A stretch of 64,000 nucleotides of DNA from Flavobacterium sharifuzzamanii (GTDB taxonomy: Bacteria; Bacteroidota; Bacteroidia; Flavobacteriales; Flavobacteriaceae): positions 1-64,000 of the forward strand of contig NZ_QJGZ01000039.1 in assembly GCF_003254585.1 (NCBI RefSeq), written 5' to 3'. Under the pieces are notes generated by a model that saw only the letters and a program-made list of their open reading frames with translations, made no database searches and was not told the DNA's origin. Positions 9,001-18,365 of the stretch are shown piece after piece (position 1 is the stretch's first letter; each line of letters starts with the position of its first letter). The position numbers and the translations under genes are program-made.

Positions 9001-9825
9001 TTATTGTCTTAAACTTCCTCTGAATTTTCTGTAAGTATTAACGATTGTAGTACCAGCCTCATCGATAGAGTAAGTTAAATCGTCAATTTTAGCAGTAAAG
9101 AAGTTGTAAGAAACAATTGCTAAGATAGAAGTAGAGATACCTGTAGCAGTGTTGATAAGTGCCTCAGAGATACCTGTTGCAAGAGCAGCTTGGTCAGGAG
9201 TACCAGCAGAAGCTAACGCACCAAACGCTTTAATCATACCAGATACAGTTCCTAATAATCCTCCTAATGTACCTAAAGATACTAAAGTAGAGATAATAGT
9301 CATGTTTTTCTCTAACATTGGCATTTCTAATGAAGTTGCCTCTTCAATTTCTTTGTGGATTACTTCTGAAGCTTCTTCGCTGTTGAATCCTTCTTTTTTA
9401 ACATCTTGGTATTTTACCAAAGCAGATTTAATTGCGTTTGCAACTGAACCTTGTTGTTTGTCACATGAAGCGATAGCAGCTTCGATGTTTCCTTCTTTAA
9501 TACTACCTTGAACACTTTTCATGAATTTGTCAAGGTTAGTTTTTCCTGCAGCTTTACCGATAACAATAAATCTTTCAATAGAAAAAACAACAACCATTAA
9601 AAACATACCTAATAATACTGGTACGATGAAACCTCCTTTATATACTTGTCCTAATGTATTGATTGGATGTCCTGTTTCTGGATTACCTCCTTCGAAGTTC
9701 GCAGAATCCCCCATGATTACTTTCCAAATAAACACCCCTACTAAGATACACGCTACAATAATGATTCCTGTGATCATTCCTCCGCCATTTGAAGTGCTTT
9801 CTTTTTTAACTTTAACGTTTGCCAT
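9001..9825 (-). CDS. exbB: MotA/TolQ/ExbB proton-channel protein
   Basis: A 274-residue ExbB, the first gene of the ton operon. A first hydrophobic segment lies at about 17-37, another at about 65-88, and two helices flank the conserved MotA/TolQ/ExbB core ISTLVSLGTLGGLLGTVSGM near residue 180. With ExbD it forms the inner-membrane proton channel that powers TonB. Compared with enteric ExbB it has an extra N-terminal membrane helix. Confidence 0.92.
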   Translation of the reverse strand: MANVKVKKESTSNGGGMITGIIIVACILVGVFIWKVIMGDSANFEGGNPETGHPINTLGQVYKGGFIVPVLLGMFLMVVVFSIERFIVIGKAAGKTNLDKFMKSVQGSIKEGNIEAAIASCDKQQGSVANAIKSALVKYQDVKKEGFNSEEASEVIHKEIEEATSLEMPMLEKNMTIISTLVSLGTLGGLLGTVSGMIKAFGALASAGTPDQAALATGISEALINTATGISTSILAIVSYNFFTAKIDDLTYSIDEAGTTIVNTYRKFRGSLRQ

Positions 9826-10206
9826 TTTTTTTAATTTTAATAGTTTTAAATAATTTTTATTTTTTAGTTATATTTAACTTGTAGAGGAGCAAATTTATAC
9901 GTTTAGTTTAAATAAAAAAACTTTTTTTAATTTAATTGACCGAAATTTAACTTCAAATTAAAAAATATCTCATTAAATTGGTCACGTCATTTTTTAGATA
10001 AAACAAAAAAAAGGAGGATAATTAGAAAAATTACAACGTTTTAGTAAATATTCAAAGATTCCTTTGATATCTTCTTAAAAAGTTGCGAATTTTTTTTTTA
10101 TTAAATTTTCAATCAAAAAAAGCTTTTTCTTACTAAAAAAAACCACATAAAAAGCACCCAAAAACAAAGCAATACTCATATAACAATCTAAATTACAAAT
10201 AAAAAC
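9826..10206. other. divergent intergenic region, ton operon / HerA-like gene
   Basis: This very AT-rich spacer of 381 bases separates two divergent transcription units. Apart from one promoter-like -7 element for the ton operon I see no open frame, strong hairpin or repeat in it. Confidence 0.6.
9890..9897 (-). promoter_or_regulatory. candidate -7 element for the ton operon
   Basis: Read leftward this is TAAATTTG, a match to the Bacteroidota -7 consensus TAnnTTTG, 65 bases before the exbB start. No clear TTG -33 element is present at the expected distance, so the call is tentative. Confidence 0.4.
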
Positions 10207-11724
10207 ATGAATAAAAAAGAGAATTTTATTTCAGATATAACTACAGGGTATTCTTCGAAGGGAGACAGTATTATACTTGGAGGCGCAATGCTTGACGGTG
10301 AGCCAATTGCAGAAGCCCATGTAAAAATTCCGCTAAAAACTTTAAACCGACACGGATTAATTGCTGGTGCAACTGGAACAGGAAAAACTAAAACAATTCA
10401 GGTTTTTTCTGAGCAGCTTTCTAGTGCAGGAATTCCTGTATTAATGATGGATATTAAAGGGGATTTTAGCGGTATAGCCAAAGAAGGTAAAGAAGAAGGT
10501 TTTATTACAGAACGTCATGCTAAAATTAATATACCTTATAATGTATCTGCATTTCCTGTTGAGTTGATGTCTTTATCTAAACAAAATGGTGTTCGCCTTC
10601 GTGCTACAGTTTCTGAGTTTGGACCTGTTCTATTTTCACGAATTTTAGATCTGAATGATACTCAGGCTGGAGTTGTAGCGGTTATCTTCAAATATTGCGA
10701 TGATAACAAAATGCCTCTACTTGATTTAAAAGACATTAAAAAAGTAATCAATTATATTACTGAAGAAGGTAAGGATGAAATTGCTGCTAGTTATGGTAAA
10801 ATCTCAACTGCCACGACAGGAACCATTCTTAGAAAAATAATAGAATTGGAACAGCAAGGCGGCGACTTATTTTTTGGCGAACTGTCTTTTGAAACGGATG
10901 ATTTAATGCGAATTGATGAAAACGGCAAAGGTTACGTTAATATCATCCGCTTAACGGATATTCAGGATAAACCAAAATTATTCTCGACTTTTATGTTGAG
11001 TCTTTTGGCTGAAATTTATCAGAAGATGCCAGAAAAAGGAGATGCAGATCAGCCTGAATTGGTGATCTTTATTGACGAGGCGCATTTAATTTTTAATGAA
11101 GCCAGCAAAGCACTTCTGGAGCAAATCGAAACTATTGTAAAGCTAATTCGTTCTAAAGGTGTTGGAATTTATTTTGTTACGCAAAACCCAATGGATGTAC
11201 CAAGCGGTGTTTTAGCTCAGTTAGGACTAAAGATTCAGCATGCGTTAAGAGCTTTTACAGCAAATGATCGCCAGGCAATTAAAAAGACAGCCGACAACTA
11301 TCCTACTTCTCCTTATTATAAGACTGATGAATTATTGACGAGTCTAGGAATTGGGGAAGCTTTGGTCACAGCGCTTAACGAAAAAGGCATTCCAACTCCG
11401 CTTGTGGCGACTATGATGCGTGCGCCAATGAGCCGAATGGATGTTTTATCTCAATCTGAAATTGATGAGATAAACGGCAAATCGAAACTAGTTAAAAAAT
11501 ATGCTGAAGAAATTGACCGCGAAAGTGCGTTTGAAATTTTAAACAAAAAACTGACGGAAGCCGCCGAGGTCGCAGCCCAGCAAGAAGAACAAGCTCCTGC
11601 CAAATCATCAAAAGCCGGTCCAAGCACTACAGAAGTTGTTACAAAATCTGTTTTGAAAGTCGTAACAAGCGCTACTTTTATAAGAGGTGTTTTTGGTGTC
11701 TTGACTAAAATCTTTAAGAAATAA
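10207..11724 (+). CDS. HerA/VirB4-like ATPase, DUF853 (YjgR-type)
   Basis: A 505-residue P-loop ATPase of the HerA-FtsK superfamily, DUF853 group. Walker A is GATGTGKT at residues 54-61 and Walker B is LVIFIDEAHLIF at about 285-296; VTQNPMDVP after it is a typical sensor region. The C-terminus is low-complexity and then basic. The family is often annotated as a helicase, but its real job is not known. The gene stands alone and ends at a hairpin shared with the converging kmo. Confidence 0.85.
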   Translation: MNKKENFISDITTGYSSKGDSIILGGAMLDGEPIAEAHVKIPLKTLNRHGLIAGATGTGKTKTIQVFSEQLSSAGIPVLMMDIKGDFSGIAKEGKEEGFITERHAKINIPYNVSAFPVELMSLSKQNGVRLRATVSEFGPVLFSRILDLNDTQAGVVAVIFKYCDDNKMPLLDLKDIKKVINYITEEGKDEIAASYGKISTATTGTILRKIIELEQQGGDLFFGELSFETDDLMRIDENGKGYVNIIRLTDIQDKPKLFSTFMLSLLAEIYQKMPEKGDADQPELVIFIDEAHLIFNEASKALLEQIETIVKLIRSKGVGIYFVTQNPMDVPSGVLAQLGLKIQHALRAFTANDRQAIKKTADNYPTSPYYKTDELLTSLGIGEALVTALNEKGIPTPLVATMMRAPMSRMDVLSQSEIDEINGKSKLVKKYAEEIDRESAFEILNKKLTEAAEVAAQQEEQAPAKSSKAGPSTTEVVTKSVLKVVTSATFIRGVFGVLTKIFKK

Positions 11725-11750
11725 AAAAACTAAACCATCTAAAATATAAA

Positions 11751-11782
11751 ACCCGACAGATTCTTAAAAAATCTGTCGGGTT
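11751..11782. terminator. bidirectional terminator between the HerA-like gene and kmo
   Basis: ACCCGACAGATT and AATCTGTCGGGT form a 12-bp stem with a 7-base loop. This is a variant (GGT changed to GAT, with the partner base changed too) of the CCCGACAGGT stem used elsewhere in the window. Confidence 0.8.
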
Positions 11783-11837
11783 CATTATTATATGTAAAGT
11801 TTATATTTACTTATATAATTATAATAGGTATAAAAAC

Positions 11838-13181
11838 TTAAGCCTGTTCTAATAATGCTAGAATTTTGTTTTCAACTTCTGAGCTGTCCCAGATCTTTTC
11901 TATATTTTCCATTCGAAGGATTTCTTCCATAATTCCGTTTTGATAATCCCCAATTGCCAAAGCTTCGGCATAAGGGCGATCACTAAAAGTAACGCGGCTG
12001 TAAAGCGGAATCCATTTGTCTGGGTGTTTATCTGAGAAAACTTTTTCTATTTTCTTTTGCAACAAGAATTTTTCATCAGCCGTTTTAGTACTCATTTCTA
12101 AGAAATTTCGATACGAAAGTTCTGCAATGGCATCTGCATTTGGTTTTCTTGAGATCTGATATTCTGAGAATATTTTTTTCCAATCGTCTTGGTACTTTTC
12201 AATCATTTCACTTAGAACCGTAATATCTTCAAAACCAGCATTCATTCCTTGCCCGTAAAAAGGAACAATGGCATGACAGGCATCTCCGATTAAGGCAATT
12301 TTATTTTCGTAAGTCCAAGGGAAACATTTCATGGTTACCAAAGTACTGGTTGGATTTTTAAAGAAATCATTTGCTAGTTCTGGAATTACTTCGATTGAGT
12401 CTGGGAAATTTTTCTCAAAGAAATCTTCAACCATTTTGCGGTCCGTTAATGATTCAAACGAATTTTCTCCTTCAAAAGGCATAAACAAGGTACATGTAAA
12501 ACTTCCGTCAAGGTTAGGAAGTGCAATTAACATGTACTCTCCTCTTGGCCAAATGTGAAATGAGTTTTTATCTAGTTTATGAGTTCCGTCTGGATTTGCT
12601 GGAATGTTCAATTCTTTATACCCCATATTCAAAAATTCCTGCGAATAGTTGAACATGCTCTGACGCTGCATTCTGTGACGGATTCTAGAAAAAGCTCCAT
12701 CGGCACCAAAAACCATATCGAACTTTCTTTCTTCCCACTCTCCTCTTTCACTTTCGCCGATATGAAGCGTAGCGTCGTTCAAGGTAACGTCCCAAACTTT
12801 TTGTTCAAAATGAAATTCGGCTCCAGCTTCTTCAGCAAGATCGATCATCTTTCTGTTTAGTTTTCCTCTTGAGATAGAATATATAGATTCGCCTTCTTGA
12901 CCGTAATTCTGAAAATTTAATTTGTCTACCAAGTGAATGGCGCGTTTATCCATCGGAATTGCAATTTCTCGAACCGAATCTCCAACACCAACTGCATCCA
13001 AAGCCTTCCAGCCACGGTTGGACATTGCTAGATTAATAGAACGGCCAGAAAAATTTATTTTTCGGATATCTGGGCTACGATCATAAACATGAACGGTATG
13101 ACCAGCTTTTTTAAGATAAATTGCCAGAAGTGACCCTACAAGTCCAGAACCAACTACAGCAATTTTTAATGATGTTTGCAT
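11838..13181 (-). CDS. kmo: kynurenine 3-monooxygenase
   Basis: A 447-residue FAD-dependent aromatic hydroxylase that converts kynurenine to 3-hydroxykynurenine in tryptophan breakdown. The FAD Rossmann motif GSGLVGSLLA is at about 11-20, followed by VYDRSPD. The second FAD motif, LIGDACHAIVPFYGQGMNAGFED, is near 295-316; the FYGQGMNAGFED run is typical of this enzyme. Kynureninase, the next step, is at 26.0 kb on the same strand, so the pathway is present but not in one operon. A 3-hydroxyanthranilate dioxygenase gene is not in the window. Confidence 0.93.
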   Translation of the reverse strand: MQTSLKIAVVGSGLVGSLLAIYLKKAGHTVHVYDRSPDIRKINFSGRSINLAMSNRGWKALDAVGVGDSVREIAIPMDKRAIHLVDKLNFQNYGQEGESIYSISRGKLNRKMIDLAEEAGAEFHFEQKVWDVTLNDATLHIGESERGEWEERKFDMVFGADGAFSRIRHRMQRQSMFNYSQEFLNMGYKELNIPANPDGTHKLDKNSFHIWPRGEYMLIALPNLDGSFTCTLFMPFEGENSFESLTDRKMVEDFFEKNFPDSIEVIPELANDFFKNPTSTLVTMKCFPWTYENKIALIGDACHAIVPFYGQGMNAGFEDITVLSEMIEKYQDDWKKIFSEYQISRKPNADAIAELSYRNFLEMSTKTADEKFLLQKKIEKVFSDKHPDKWIPLYSRVTFSDRPYAEALAIGDYQNGIMEEILRMENIEKIWDSSEVENKILALLEQA

Positions 13182-13398
13182 CGAGGGAAAATCTAATATT
13201 GGGTCGTAAAAATAACTAATAATTGTACATGACCCTTAAAATAAATGAACAAATTGTTTGTAAATAGTGATTCACGTAAATTACCCTTTTTTAATATTTT
13301 AAAATATATAACAAAATGTTATTTTATTAAATTTATTTACAGAAATTAAACAATTAATTTTGTCTTAGATTTATTTCATTAGCTAAAACCTAAAATTT

Positions 13399-13992
13399 AT
13401 GAACAGCGAAATTTTACAATCAGAGATTGTTCTAGAAAACGAAAAAGTTCTTTTAATCCCTTTTGAAAGCAAAAGAAATATAGAGCTCAAAGAAATCATT
13501 TTTGATGAGGAAATTTGGAAATATATGGGAATGTACGTTCGAAATGATCAAGACTTTGAAAACTATATTAAAAATACATTACAACAAAAAGCAGACGGAA
13601 TTTGTTATCCTTTCCTTATTATAGATAAAGCTACAAACAAAGTTGCAGGAAGCACTCGTTACGGTTACTTAAACCATTCAAGCCAAAAATGTGAAATTGG
13701 CTGGACTTGGTACGGAAAAAAGTTTCAGGGAACTGGTTTAAATAAAGCATGCAAATATGAATTATTGAATTTTGGTTTTGAGAAAATTCAGTTTAGAAGA
13801 ATACAATTCAGTGCTGATCTTGAAAACACAAGATCACAAAAAGCTATTGAAAAATTGGGTGCTGTAAAAGAAGGCGTTTTTAGAAACAATTATGTCGATT
13901 CTGAAGGAAAAAGTAAAGATGATGTTTACTTCAGTATTATATCAGAAGAATGGCAGAATACTAAACGAAATAATTTTAGGGAGTTTGTTTAA
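13399..13992 (+). CDS. GNAT acetyltransferase, RimJ/RimL-like
   Basis: A 197-residue GNAT protein. The central part (VAGSTRYGYLN, then CEIGWTWYGKKFQGTGLNKACKYELL) carries the acetyl-CoA loop in RimJ-like form, and RIQFSADLENTRSQKAIEKLGA is the usual C-terminal GNAT block, at about 134-155. Such proteins acetylate N-termini, amino acids or small amines; the substrate here is unknown. The AraC-type gene follows 41 bases later on the same strand. Confidence 0.85.
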   Translation: MNSEILQSEIVLENEKVLLIPFESKRNIELKEIIFDEEIWKYMGMYVRNDQDFENYIKNTLQQKADGICYPFLIIDKATNKVAGSTRYGYLNHSSQKCEIGWTWYGKKFQGTGLNKACKYELLNFGFEKIQFRRIQFSADLENTRSQKAIEKLGAVKEGVFRNNYVDSEGKSKDDVYFSIISEEWQNTKRNNFREFV

Positions 13993-14033
13993 ACAATACC
14001 CCAGAAAAACTTTATTTTAGTCTTCGATTTTAA

Positions 14034-14846
14034 ATGATGAAATCGAAGATTAAAATGCAGTTATACTCCGAACATTATGTAAACCCTAAAACTGAACGAT
14101 TCGTCAACAAAATCTGGTGCTTGGACAATAGCATAGGCGAAAGTTCAATAGAAAACAAACTGGTTTTACCAAATGGCTGTTTCAATCTTGCTTTTGTAAC
14201 TGGAAATTCTATTGAAGTTCATACCAGTAAAGCCAAATATGAGATGAACGCAGGTGTTTACTTCTGTTCGCAAATGACTAATAAAGTTTTAGTCAACATC
14301 CATCCGAAAACTACAGTTACAATTGTTCAGCTTCACACTTGGACACTTTCAATGTTTCCAAAATACGATTTAAGCGATTTTACAGATTCTATTCTCAAAA
14401 TTAATCCTGATGAACTGCCTTTTAAAATTCAGATTGATTCTGATATTGAAACTATATTAAGTATAATAAATACTTATTTTGAAGCATTGTCTGACTCGAA
14501 TTTGGAGAAAAATGCAATTGAAAAAGTCTGCGAAATCATTAAAAGCAAAGAAGAAGTATCTGTTTCAGAAATTAGTGAAGCTTTAAAATCTTCGCAACGT
14601 TCACTTCAAATTAAGTTTAAAACTGCAACTGGCTTAACAATTAAAAAATACATTCAGATTTTGAAGTTCAGAAAAACGGTCGATCAAATGGTGAATTCTG
14701 ATTTAGAAAAGCTAAAACTGACCGATGTTGCGCTTTATAATAAATATTTTGACCAATCACATTTTATTAAAAAATTTAAAGATGTGACTAAAACCACGCC
14801 GAAAACATTCGATCCCAATTCTTATTTTCTTTCTCATAAAAGATAA
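14034..14846 (+). CDS. AraC-family transcription regulator
   Basis: A 270-residue regulator. The N-terminal part (about 1-150) resembles the sensor domain common in flavobacterial AraC proteins (LVLPNGCFNLAF). The C-terminal DNA-binding part starts near 175 with VSVSEISEALKSSQRSLQIKF and ends with YFDQSHFIKKFKDVTKTTPKTF, the standard second helix-turn-helix. Two adjacent ATG codons could serve as start. The serine hydrolase gene begins 75 bases downstream with its own promoter, which makes it a possible target; that link is inference. Confidence 0.85.
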   Translation: MMKSKIKMQLYSEHYVNPKTERFVNKIWCLDNSIGESSIENKLVLPNGCFNLAFVTGNSIEVHTSKAKYEMNAGVYFCSQMTNKVLVNIHPKTTVTIVQLHTWTLSMFPKYDLSDFTDSILKINPDELPFKIQIDSDIETILSIINTYFEALSDSNLEKNAIEKVCEIIKSKEEVSVSEISEALKSSQRSLQIKFKTATGLTIKKYIQILKFRKTVDQMVNSDLEKLKLTDVALYNKYFDQSHFIKKFKDVTKTTPKTFDPNSYFLSHKR

Positions 14847-14885
14847 GTTTTCGCATTTGTACAATTTTGTGAGTTTTGATTGATT

Positions 14886-14893
14886 TACTTTTG
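14886..14893 (+). promoter_or_regulatory. -7 promoter element for the serine hydrolase gene at 14922
   Basis: TACTTTTG fits the TAnnTTTG consensus exactly, with a TTG 16 bases upstream. It lies between an in-frame TTG at 14880 and the ATG at 14922, so the upstream TTG would fall within the promoter; this supports the ATG as the true start. Confidence 0.5.
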
Positions 14894-14921
14894 CAGAATC
14901 ATCAATCAAAATCAATTACAA

Positions 14922-16430
14922 ATGAAAATCAATCAATTCTTTTTTCAGTTAAAATTTCTTTTAATTGGAATTTTATTCTTTCAAATCCAGCTTGGATTTT
15001 CTCAAGAAGCTAAAAATTCAGATCTATATAAAACCATTATGTCAAAAGACAGTCTTCTTTTTGACATTGGTTTTAATACCTGCGATGTAAAACAATTTGA
15101 AAATCTTTACACGGAAGATTTTGAATTTTATCACGACAAAGACAGTATTTCTGATAAGGCGAAGTTTTTAAAAACGTTTCAAAACGGAATCTGTTCTCCA
15201 ACAAGAAAATATAATTACCGAAGAGAATTAATAGACGGAAGCACAGAAATTTATCCTTTATATAAAAATGGTGTTTTATATGGTGCTATTCAAATGGGAA
15301 CACATCGTTTTTATGAAAGCTCTGCTTCAAATGCAGAACAGGCAGGAAGTTTTGCCAAATTTACCCATTTATGGCTTTTAAAAAATAAAGAATGGAAACT
15401 AGCTAGATCGCTTAGTTATAATCATCAAATGACAAGTTCTAGTGCTGGAATATCAAATCTTTTTGACCATGATTTGGAAACCGAAAAATGGCTGAAAGAG
15501 AATAATGTTCCCGCTTTAGGAATTGGAATTATTACTGACGGAAAACTAAAACAGGTAAAAGTTTTTGGCGAACTTAAAAAAGGTGTTTCCGCACCTTATA
15601 ATACTATCTGGAACGTAGCTTCGTTAACAAAACCCATAACTGCCATAACCGTTTTAAAATTAGTAAGCGCAGGAAAATGGGACTTAGACGAACCGCTTTA
15701 TAGATATTGGATTGATCCTGATATTGCAAAAGATCCTTATTTAAAGTTACTGACCACGAGAATTGTTCTAAGCCATCAAACAGGTTTTCCGAATTGGCGA
15801 TCTTTTAATGAGTTTAATAAATTAGATTTCAAATTTAAACCTGGAACACAATACCAGTATTCTGGAGAAGGTTTTGAATATCTGCGAAAAGCACTAGAGA
15901 AAAAATTCCACAAAACATTGGATCAATTGGCTTCAGAATTAGTTTTTGAACCATTAAAAATGACCGATTCTCAATTAATCTGGAATGATAAAATAGATCT
16001 TTCGAGATACGCGGTCAATTACGACAAAAACGGAAATGCTTACGAACCAACTAAAAATAAATCTGCAAATGCTGCCGACGATTTATTAACTACTATTGAA
16101 GATTACGGCAGATTTTTATCTAGCATAATGAACAATGAAGGATTAGGCAAAAAAGTTTTTGACGACATGAAATCGCATCAGATCTCGACTAAAAAAAATA
16201 AATATTTTGGCTTAGGCTTCGAAATTTACGATTTAGGAAATGAAAATTATGCTTTGTCTCATAGCGGTGCAGACAAAGGAGTTCAGACTATTTTTGTTTT
16301 GCTTCCCAAAACAAAACAAGGTTTAGTCATTTTTACCAATGTTGATGACGGCTATAAAGTTTATGAAAATATTGTGGTGCATTACTTGGGAGAAAATGGG
16401 CAGAAAATTGTTGATATTGAAACCAAATAA
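14922..16430 (+). CDS. serine hydrolase (beta-lactamase class C fold) with N-terminal NTF2-like domain
   Basis: A 502-residue secreted protein. A signal peptide (residues 1-28, ending LGFSQ) is followed by a DUF4440/NTF2-like domain (about 30-165), which holds YTEDFEFYHD and HLWLLKNKEWKLARSLSYNHQ. A class C beta-lactamase/DD-peptidase domain (about 175-500) follows. The active-site SxxK is in WNVASLTKPITA, the second motif is YSG where YSN or YAN is usual, and the third is HSG. The fusion of the two domains is uncommon. It could act on peptides or esters; true beta-lactamase activity is not implied. An upstream TTG start is possible, but signal peptide and promoter position favour this ATG. 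Confidence 0.85.
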   Translation: MKINQFFFQLKFLLIGILFFQIQLGFSQEAKNSDLYKTIMSKDSLLFDIGFNTCDVKQFENLYTEDFEFYHDKDSISDKAKFLKTFQNGICSPTRKYNYRRELIDGSTEIYPLYKNGVLYGAIQMGTHRFYESSASNAEQAGSFAKFTHLWLLKNKEWKLARSLSYNHQMTSSSAGISNLFDHDLETEKWLKENNVPALGIGIITDGKLKQVKVFGELKKGVSAPYNTIWNVASLTKPITAITVLKLVSAGKWDLDEPLYRYWIDPDIAKDPYLKLLTTRIVLSHQTGFPNWRSFNEFNKLDFKFKPGTQYQYSGEGFEYLRKALEKKFHKTLDQLASELVFEPLKMTDSQLIWNDKIDLSRYAVNYDKNGNAYEPTKNKSANAADDLLTTIEDYGRFLSSIMNNEGLGKKVFDDMKSHQISTKKNKYFGLGFEIYDLGNENYALSHSGADKGVQTIFVLLPKTKQGLVIFTNVDDGYKVYENIVVHYLGENGQKIVDIETK

Positions 16431-16756
16431 TTTCCACTTCAATCAGATATTAACTTTAATCTGAAGACATGCTAAAATTATTTATCCTTCTATTAGTATA
16501 TATAAGTAAAATTTTAACTGCTTAATTGCATTAAAAATATTTGTTAGTTATGAGCATAGGCCAACTTTTAAAGTAACTGGTCTGTGCTCTTACTTTTTTA
16601 TATTCTGAAAAAAATAAAAAAAATGGATTAATCGTGAAACCAAATCGCAAATCAATCGTCTAAGACTTTAGAGCATCTTTTTTATTTCATTTAAGAAGTT
16701 TCAATCATCAATCAAAAACGAATCATTCATTAATCTTAAACCATAATCAATCTATT
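16431..16756. other. intergenic region between the two serine hydrolase genes
   Basis: Besides the terminator hairpin at 16552-16589, this 326-base spacer holds no open frame that looks coding. A small imperfect hairpin (TCAGAT and ATCTGA) lies right after the first gene. I see no clear promoter consensus for the second gene. Confidence 0.6.
16552..16589 (+). terminator. terminator after the NTF2-serine hydrolase gene
   Basis: GAGCATAGGCCA and TGGTCTGTGCTC pair over 12 positions with two G-T pairs or mismatches, followed by TTACTTTTTTAT on the plus strand. Confidence 0.65.
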
Positions 16757-18205
16757 ATGAAAAAATCAATCAAACTTATTGCACTTTTTGTTGCTTTTCA
16801 ATTTTCATCCTTTAGCACTTTTGCTCAAGATAAAGCACAACAAATTGAGCAGCTTTTAAACAAATACAACGAATACGGACAATTTAACGGTTCGGCTTTG
16901 GTGGCAGAAAACGGAAAAGTAATTTTCAAAAAAGGTTTCGGTTCTGCCAACATGGAATGGAATATCCCGAACCAGCCTGACACTAAATTTAGATTAGGTT
17001 CTATTAGCAAACAATTCACCGCACTTTTAATTGTAAAACTGGCTGAGGAGGGAAAAATAAAACTGGATGTACCTATTACTACTTATCTTCCAGATTATCC
17101 AAAAGAAAATGGCGATAAAATCACAATCCATCATTTATTGACGCATACATCTGGGATTCCAAATTATACCAGCGCTCCAAACTTCCTTAAGGATAAAGCA
17201 AAAAATCCTTATACGCCCGAAGCTTTTGTAAAAACTTTTTCTAGTCTGCCACTTGAGTTCGCTCCAGGTGAAAAGTTCAATTATAGCAACTCAGGTTATT
17301 TCTTATTAGGTTACATTATCGAAAAAATTACGGGTAAAACGTATGAGCAGAATTTACAAGAAACTATTTTCATGCCTTTAAAAATGGTTAATACTGGTTA
17401 CGATCATAGTGAAGTTATTATAAAAAACAGAGCTGCTGGTTACGAAAAAGAAGGTAAAAAATTTGTAAATGCCTCTTACATTGACATGAGCATTCCGTAT
17501 GCTGCAGGATCTTTATATTCTACTGTAGAAGATTTGTATTTATGGGATCAGGCGCTTTATACTAATAAATTACTTTATGAAAAATCAATGGAATCTCTAT
17601 TCAAACCTTACATTAAAGCATGGAATGGTTTTTACGGATACGGATGGTCAACTTATGAAGTGCCAAACGGAGACAGCAAGCTAACTGTTGTTGAGCACGG
17701 AGGTGGAATCAACGGATTTAATACCATTATTTCGCGTATTCCTAAAGATAAAAACCTTGTTGTTTTGTTGAATAATACTGGCGGAACTGTTTTAGGCGAA
17801 ATGAATACTGCAATTCGCAATATTTTATACAATCAGCCATTTAATCAGCCAAAAAAATCTCTGGCTCTTGATCTATTAGACGTTTATACTGAAAAAGGTG
17901 CAACAGCAGGAACAGAAACTTACAAAAAGCTAAAAACCGATCCAACTTATGCTATTAAAGAGGGCGATATGAACCGAGTTGGATATCAATTATTGCAAAC
18001 TGGAAAAAAGAAAGAAGCCATTGAAGTTTTTAAAATCAATGTTGATACTTTTCCAAAATCTGGAAATGCTTATGATAGTTTAGGCGAAGCTTATTTGGCT
18101 GATGGAGATAAAAAACTGGCAATGGTTAACTACAAGAAATCTGTTGAACTAGATCCTACAAATGAAGGTGGAAAAAAGGTTTTGGAAGAACTTTCTAAAA
18201 AATAA
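16757..18205 (+). CDS. serine hydrolase (beta-lactamase class C fold) with C-terminal TPRs
   Basis: A 482-residue secreted protein with a signal peptide (residues 1-23, ending TFAQ). The beta-lactamase-fold domain spans about 28-365, with SxxK in FRLGSISKQFTALL, YSN in FNYSNSGYFLLG and HGG in VEHGGGINGF, so all three active-site elements are present. A short TPR-like tail (about 410-480) includes AIEVFKINVDTFPKSGNAYD. It probably cleaves peptides or esters in the periplasm. Its catalytic domain is only distantly like that of the preceding gene, so a simple recent duplication is unlikely. Confidence 0.88.
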   Translation: MKKSIKLIALFVAFQFSSFSTFAQDKAQQIEQLLNKYNEYGQFNGSALVAENGKVIFKKGFGSANMEWNIPNQPDTKFRLGSISKQFTALLIVKLAEEGKIKLDVPITTYLPDYPKENGDKITIHHLLTHTSGIPNYTSAPNFLKDKAKNPYTPEAFVKTFSSLPLEFAPGEKFNYSNSGYFLLGYIIEKITGKTYEQNLQETIFMPLKMVNTGYDHSEVIIKNRAAGYEKEGKKFVNASYIDMSIPYAAGSLYSTVEDLYLWDQALYTNKLLYEKSMESLFKPYIKAWNGFYGYGWSTYEVPNGDSKLTVVEHGGGINGFNTIISRIPKDKNLVVLLNNTGGTVLGEMNTAIRNILYNQPFNQPKKSLALDLLDVYTEKGATAGTETYKKLKTDPTYAIKEGDMNRVGYQLLQTGKKKEAIEVFKINVDTFPKSGNAYDSLGEAYLADGDKKLAMVNYKKSVELDPTNEGGKKVLEELSKK

Positions 18206-18238
18206 AGGCATACTATTGTAGATCAAATTCTTAAAATG

Positions 18239-18277
18239 GCTCCGAAAAAGTAGATTTAAAATCTATTTTTTCGGAGC
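18239..18277 (+). terminator. strong terminator after the TPR-serine hydrolase gene
   Basis: GCTCCGAAAAAGTAGATTT pairs with AAATCTATTTTTTCGGAGC with one mismatch, and TTTTTTTG follows on the plus strand. Confidence 0.85.
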
Positions 18278-18365
18278 TTTTTTTGTTACAACTTGGGACA
18301 TTCAAACCTGATGATTTATTTTTCTAAAGTACTATTTTAGCTCACCCAAAATAATTGAATAACCT

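Noticed and set aside
8576-9853. Long plus-strand open frames opposite exbD and exbB
   Set aside because: They lie antisense to well-defined genes, have no family features and mirror the codon pattern of the real genes.
14880-14921. TTG start 14 codons upstream for the NTF2-serine hydrolase
   Set aside because: The stretch contains a -7 promoter box and would put extra residues before a clean signal peptide.
16757-18205. True antibiotic-degrading class C beta-lactamase
   Set aside because: The SxxK, YSN and HGG motifs are shared by many esterases and DD-peptidases, and the protein has a TPR tail; resistance cannot be claimed.
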